From positions 26,856,001 through 26,920,000 of the forward strand of contig NC_079875.1 of the NCBI RefSeq assembly GCF_029227915.1: a stretch of 64,000 nt of DNA. The letters run 5' to 3'. Below the pieces are notes generated by a model, which was given only the letters and a program-made list of their open reading frames with translations, did not search any database and was not told the origin of the DNA. Positions 61,060 to 64,000 of the stretch are shown here, one piece after another. The first letter of the stretch is position 1; each line of letters begins with the position of its first letter. The DNA comes from Hydractinia symbiolongicarpus. Its lineage: Eukaryota; Cnidaria; Hydrozoa; Anthoathecata; Hydractiniidae. The translations under genes were made by a program, and so were the position numbers.

Positions 61060-63330
61060 CATATTTGCGATTTTTCATATTGATACAAGATAATTAGCAT
61101 TTAGGGACGACAACCTTGTCTCAGGTTTTATATATTTTAGCCCTTAAATTGATAAACCAGGCATTTAAAATTGACGAGTGTCTCATACTTTTGCGATTTT
61201 TCGAATTGACACAGGGCGATTTTTTGTTTTGAAACAAGATAATTGTTATTTAGGGGCAACAACTTCGTCTCAGGTTCTATGTACTTTAGCCGTAAAATTG
61301 ATAAACAAGGCATTTTAGAAAGGCCAGTGTTACATATTTGCGATTTTTCGGATTCATACAAGATAATTGTCATTTAGGGGCAACAACTTCGTCTCAGGTT
61401 CTATATATTTACCGTAAAATTGATAAACGAGGCACTTAAAATTGACGAGTGTCTCATATATTTGCAATTTTTCGAATTGACACAGGATAGCTGTACTTTA
61501 GAGTCAACAATTTCGTTTCGGATTCTTTTATATAAGGTAATTGGAAGTTAGGGACGACAAACTTGTCTCAGGTTTTATATATTTTAGCGTCATTTAGGGG
61601 CAACAACTTCGTCTCAGGTTCTATGTACTTGAGCCGTAAAATTGATAAACAAGGCATTTCAGAAAGGCGAGTGTTACATATTTGCGATTTTTCGGATTCA
61701 TACAAGATAATTGTCACTTAGGGGCAACAACTTCGTCTCAGGTTCTATATATTTACCGTAAAATTGATAAACGAGGCATTTAAAATTGACGAGTGTCTCA
61801 TATATTTGCGATTTTTCGAATTGACACAGGATAGCTGTACTTTAGAGTCAACAATTTCGTTTCGGATTCTTATATTTTAGTCCTAAAATTTATAAACAAG
61901 GCATTTAAAAGAGACGAGTGTTACATATTTGCGATTTTTCATATTGATACAAGATAATTAGCATTTAGGGACGACAACATTGTCTCAGGTTTTATATATT
62001 TTAGCCCTTAAATTGATAAACCAGGCATTTAAAATTGACGAGTGTCTCATATTTTTGCGATTTTTCGAATTGACACAGGGCGATTTTTTGTTTTGAAACA
62101 AGATAATTGTCATTTATGGGCAACAACTTCGTCTCAGGTTCTATGTACTTTAGCCGTAAAATTGATAAACAAGGCATTTCAGAAAGGTGAGTGTTACATA
62201 TTTGCGATTTTTCGGATTCATACAAGATAATTGTCATTTAGGGGCAACAACTTCGTCTCAGGTTCTATATTTTTACCGTAAAATTGATAAAAGAGGCATT
62301 TAAAATTGACGAGTGTCTCATATATTTGCAATTTTTCGAATTGACACAGGATAGCTGTACTTTAGAGTCAACAATTTCGTTTCGGATTCTTTTATATAAG
62401 GTAATTTGAAGTTAGGGACGACAAACTTGTCTCAGGTTTTATATATTTTAGCGTCATTTAGGGGCAACAACTTCGTCTCAGGTTCTATGTACTTGAGCCG
62501 TAAAATTGATAAACAAGGCATTTCAGAAAGGCGAGTGTTACATATTTGCGATTTTTCGGATTCATACAAGATAATTGTCACTTAGGGGCAACAACTTCGT
62601 CTCAGGTTCTATATATTTACCGTAAAATTGATAAACGTGGCATTTAAAATTGACGAGTGTCTCATATATTTGCAATTTTTCGAATTGACACAGGATAGCT
62701 GTACTTTAGAGTCAACAATTTCGTTTCGGATTCTTATATTTTAGTCCTAAAATTTATAAACAAGGCATTTAAAAGAGACAAGTGTTACATATTTGCGATT
62801 TTTCATATTGATACAAGATAATTAGCATTTAGGGACGACAACCTTGTCTCAGGTTTTATATATTTTAGCCCTTAAATTGATAAACCAGGCATTTAAAATT
62901 GACGAGTGTCTCATACTTTTGCGATTTTTCGAATTGACACAGGGCGATTTTTTGTTTTGAAACAAGATAATTGTTATTTAGGGGCAACAACTTCGTCTCA
63001 GGTTCTATGTACTTTAGCCGTAAAATTGATAAACAAGGCATTTCAGAAAGGTGAGTGTTACATATTTGCGATTTTTCGGATTCATACAAGATAATTGTCA
63101 TTTAGGGGCAACAACTTCGTCTCAGGTTCTATATATTTACCGTAAAATTGATAAACGAGGCACTTAAAATTGACGAGTGTCTCATATGTTTGCGATTTTT
63201 CGAATTGACACAGGATAGCTGTACTTTAGAGTCAACAATTTCGTTTCGGATTCTTTTATATAAGATAATTGGAAGTTAGGGACGACAAACTTGTCTCAGG
63301 TTTTATATATTTTAGCGTCATTTAGGGGCA
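61060..63330 (+). repeat. higher-order repeat block, 864-bp unit (about 7 monomers)
   Basis: The truncated monomer junction 'gacacagggcgattttttg' and its surroundings recur at 864-bp steps (equivalent points 61137, 62001 and 62865). Each unit also has a deleted monomer, 'atattttagcgtcatttagg', at about 61584, 62448 and 63312. The regular pattern stops at about 63.33 kb. Confidence 0.9.
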
Positions 63331-64000
63331 ACAACTTCGTCTCAGGTTCTATGTACTTTAGCCGTAAAATTGATAAACGAGGCATTTAAAAGAGACGAGT
63401 GTTACATATTTGCGATTTTTCAGATTCATACAAGATAATTGTCATTTAGGGTCAACAACTTCGTCTCAGGTTCTATATATTTTAGCCGTTAAAATGATAA
63501 ACGAGTCATTTAAAATTGGGATTTTCGTATTGATACAAGATAATTGTCATTTAGGGTCTGCAACTTCGTCTCAGGTTCTATGTACTTTAGCCGTAAAATT
63601 GATAAACGAGGCATTTAAAATTGACGAGTGTCTCATATATTTGCGATTTTTCGAATTGACACAGGAGAGCTGTACTTTAGAGTCAACAATTTCGTTTCGG
63701 GTTCTTATATTTTTGTCCTAAAATTGATAAACAAGGCATTTAAAAGAAACGAGTGTTACATATTTACGATTTTTCATATTGATACAAGATAATTAGCATT
63801 TAGGGACGACAACCTTGTCTCAGGTTTTATATATTTTAGCCCTTAAATTGATAAACCAGGCATTTAAAATTGACGAGTGTCTCATATTTTTGCGATTTTT
63901 CGAATTGACACAGGTAAAATTGACGAGTGTCTCATATATTTGCGATTTTTCGTTTTGAAACAAGATAATTGTCATTTAGGGGCAACAACTTCGTCTCAGG

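Larger units (their letters stand above)
44225..64000 (+). repeat. satellite array D, plus orientation, continues past the window end
   Basis: About 165 monomers (roughly 119-122 bp) of the same family as arrays A-C, but a different subfamily: most monomers read 'ggggcaacaacttcgtctcagg' where array C has 'gggacgacaacctcgtctcagg', and many carry 'ggattcatacaag' or 'cagattcatacaag'. Variant monomers with 'ctttagagtcaacaatttcg' or 'tttagggtctgcaactt' recur at fixed positions, which defines higher-order repeats (separate entries). No unrelated insertion was seen in nearly 20 kb. Confidence 0.97.

Noticed and set aside
44442-63721. Repeated 60-103 aa open frames that look like a conserved protein family
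   Set aside because: The same satellite origin; identity reflects recent HOR amplification at DNA level, not protein selection.
44225-64000. CRISPR array
   Set aside because: Units are contiguous diverged satellite monomers with no repeat/unique-spacer alternation and no cas genes, in a eukaryotic sequence.
44225-64000. Hammerhead ribozyme in the satellite
   Set aside because: CUGA- and GAAA-like words occur on the minus strand, but the CUGAUGA core with a correctly placed stem II and GAAA is missing.

Overview
This is a eukaryotic window, AT-rich and intron-containing, and it looks like a repeat-dense, gene-poor stretch of an animal genome. A cnidarian is the best guess. That rests on a RING/B-box TRIM gene, an ankyrin exon, a SAP-SWIM-YqaJ gene and a multicopy unknown family that I recall from cnidarian genomes; it is an inference, not a search result. 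Splice junctions (GT..AG with matching phases) can be read directly for several genes, mostly on the minus strand. The window has no operons, CRISPR arrays or other prokaryotic features.

Layout. 1-7.9 kb: one possible first exon (126-168, minus), two small blocks of a ~120-124 bp satellite on the minus strand (about 1.1-1.45 kb and 3.96-4.8 kb), and otherwise featureless DNA. 7.99-16.55 kb: a large plus-oriented array of the same satellite. 17.1-17.8 kb: an ankyrin exon. 18.37-18.96 kb: a separate 41-bp tandem repeat. 19.9-20.04 kb: a long hairpin. 20.4-22.2 kb: a complete three-exon TRIM-like gene of 409 aa. 23.2-25.5 kb: a minus-strand gene with five consecutive short phase-1 exons whose last exon is a truncated BEL/Pao retrotransposon segment. 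26.3-26.8 kb: a 109-bp tandem repeat. 27.7-31.2 kb: a duplicated ~1 kb block carrying the 3' end of an unknown gene, followed by a tRNA-like sequence whose halves are in reversed (circularly permuted) order. 31.6-33.1 kb: a decayed member of an unknown cnidarian-type family. 33.4-36.4 kb: a nearly intact hAT-like transposase with a single in-frame stop. 36.9-37.26 kb: a reverse-transcriptase fragment. 37.3-40.0 kb: an eight-exon Helitron-like Rep/helicase gene, damaged in the Rep half and open in the helicase half. 40.3-41.0 kb: a diverged tandem repeat. 41.1-43.4 kb: the SAP-SWIM-YqaJ gene with three lesions. 43.5-44.0 kb: a cluster of TTCGCG motifs. 44.23-64.0 kb: a second huge satellite array running off the window edge and organised into four successive higher-order-repeat blocks (about 952, 1811, 1480 and 864 bp).

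The same satellite family makes up roughly 46% of the window. The genes do not form a pathway. Most are mobile-element relics lying between satellite arrays, which suggests a heterochromatic or pericentromeric/subtelomeric setting (inference). The TRIM gene is the clearest intact host gene; the ankyrin exon and the phase-1 cassette gene are the other plausible host loci.
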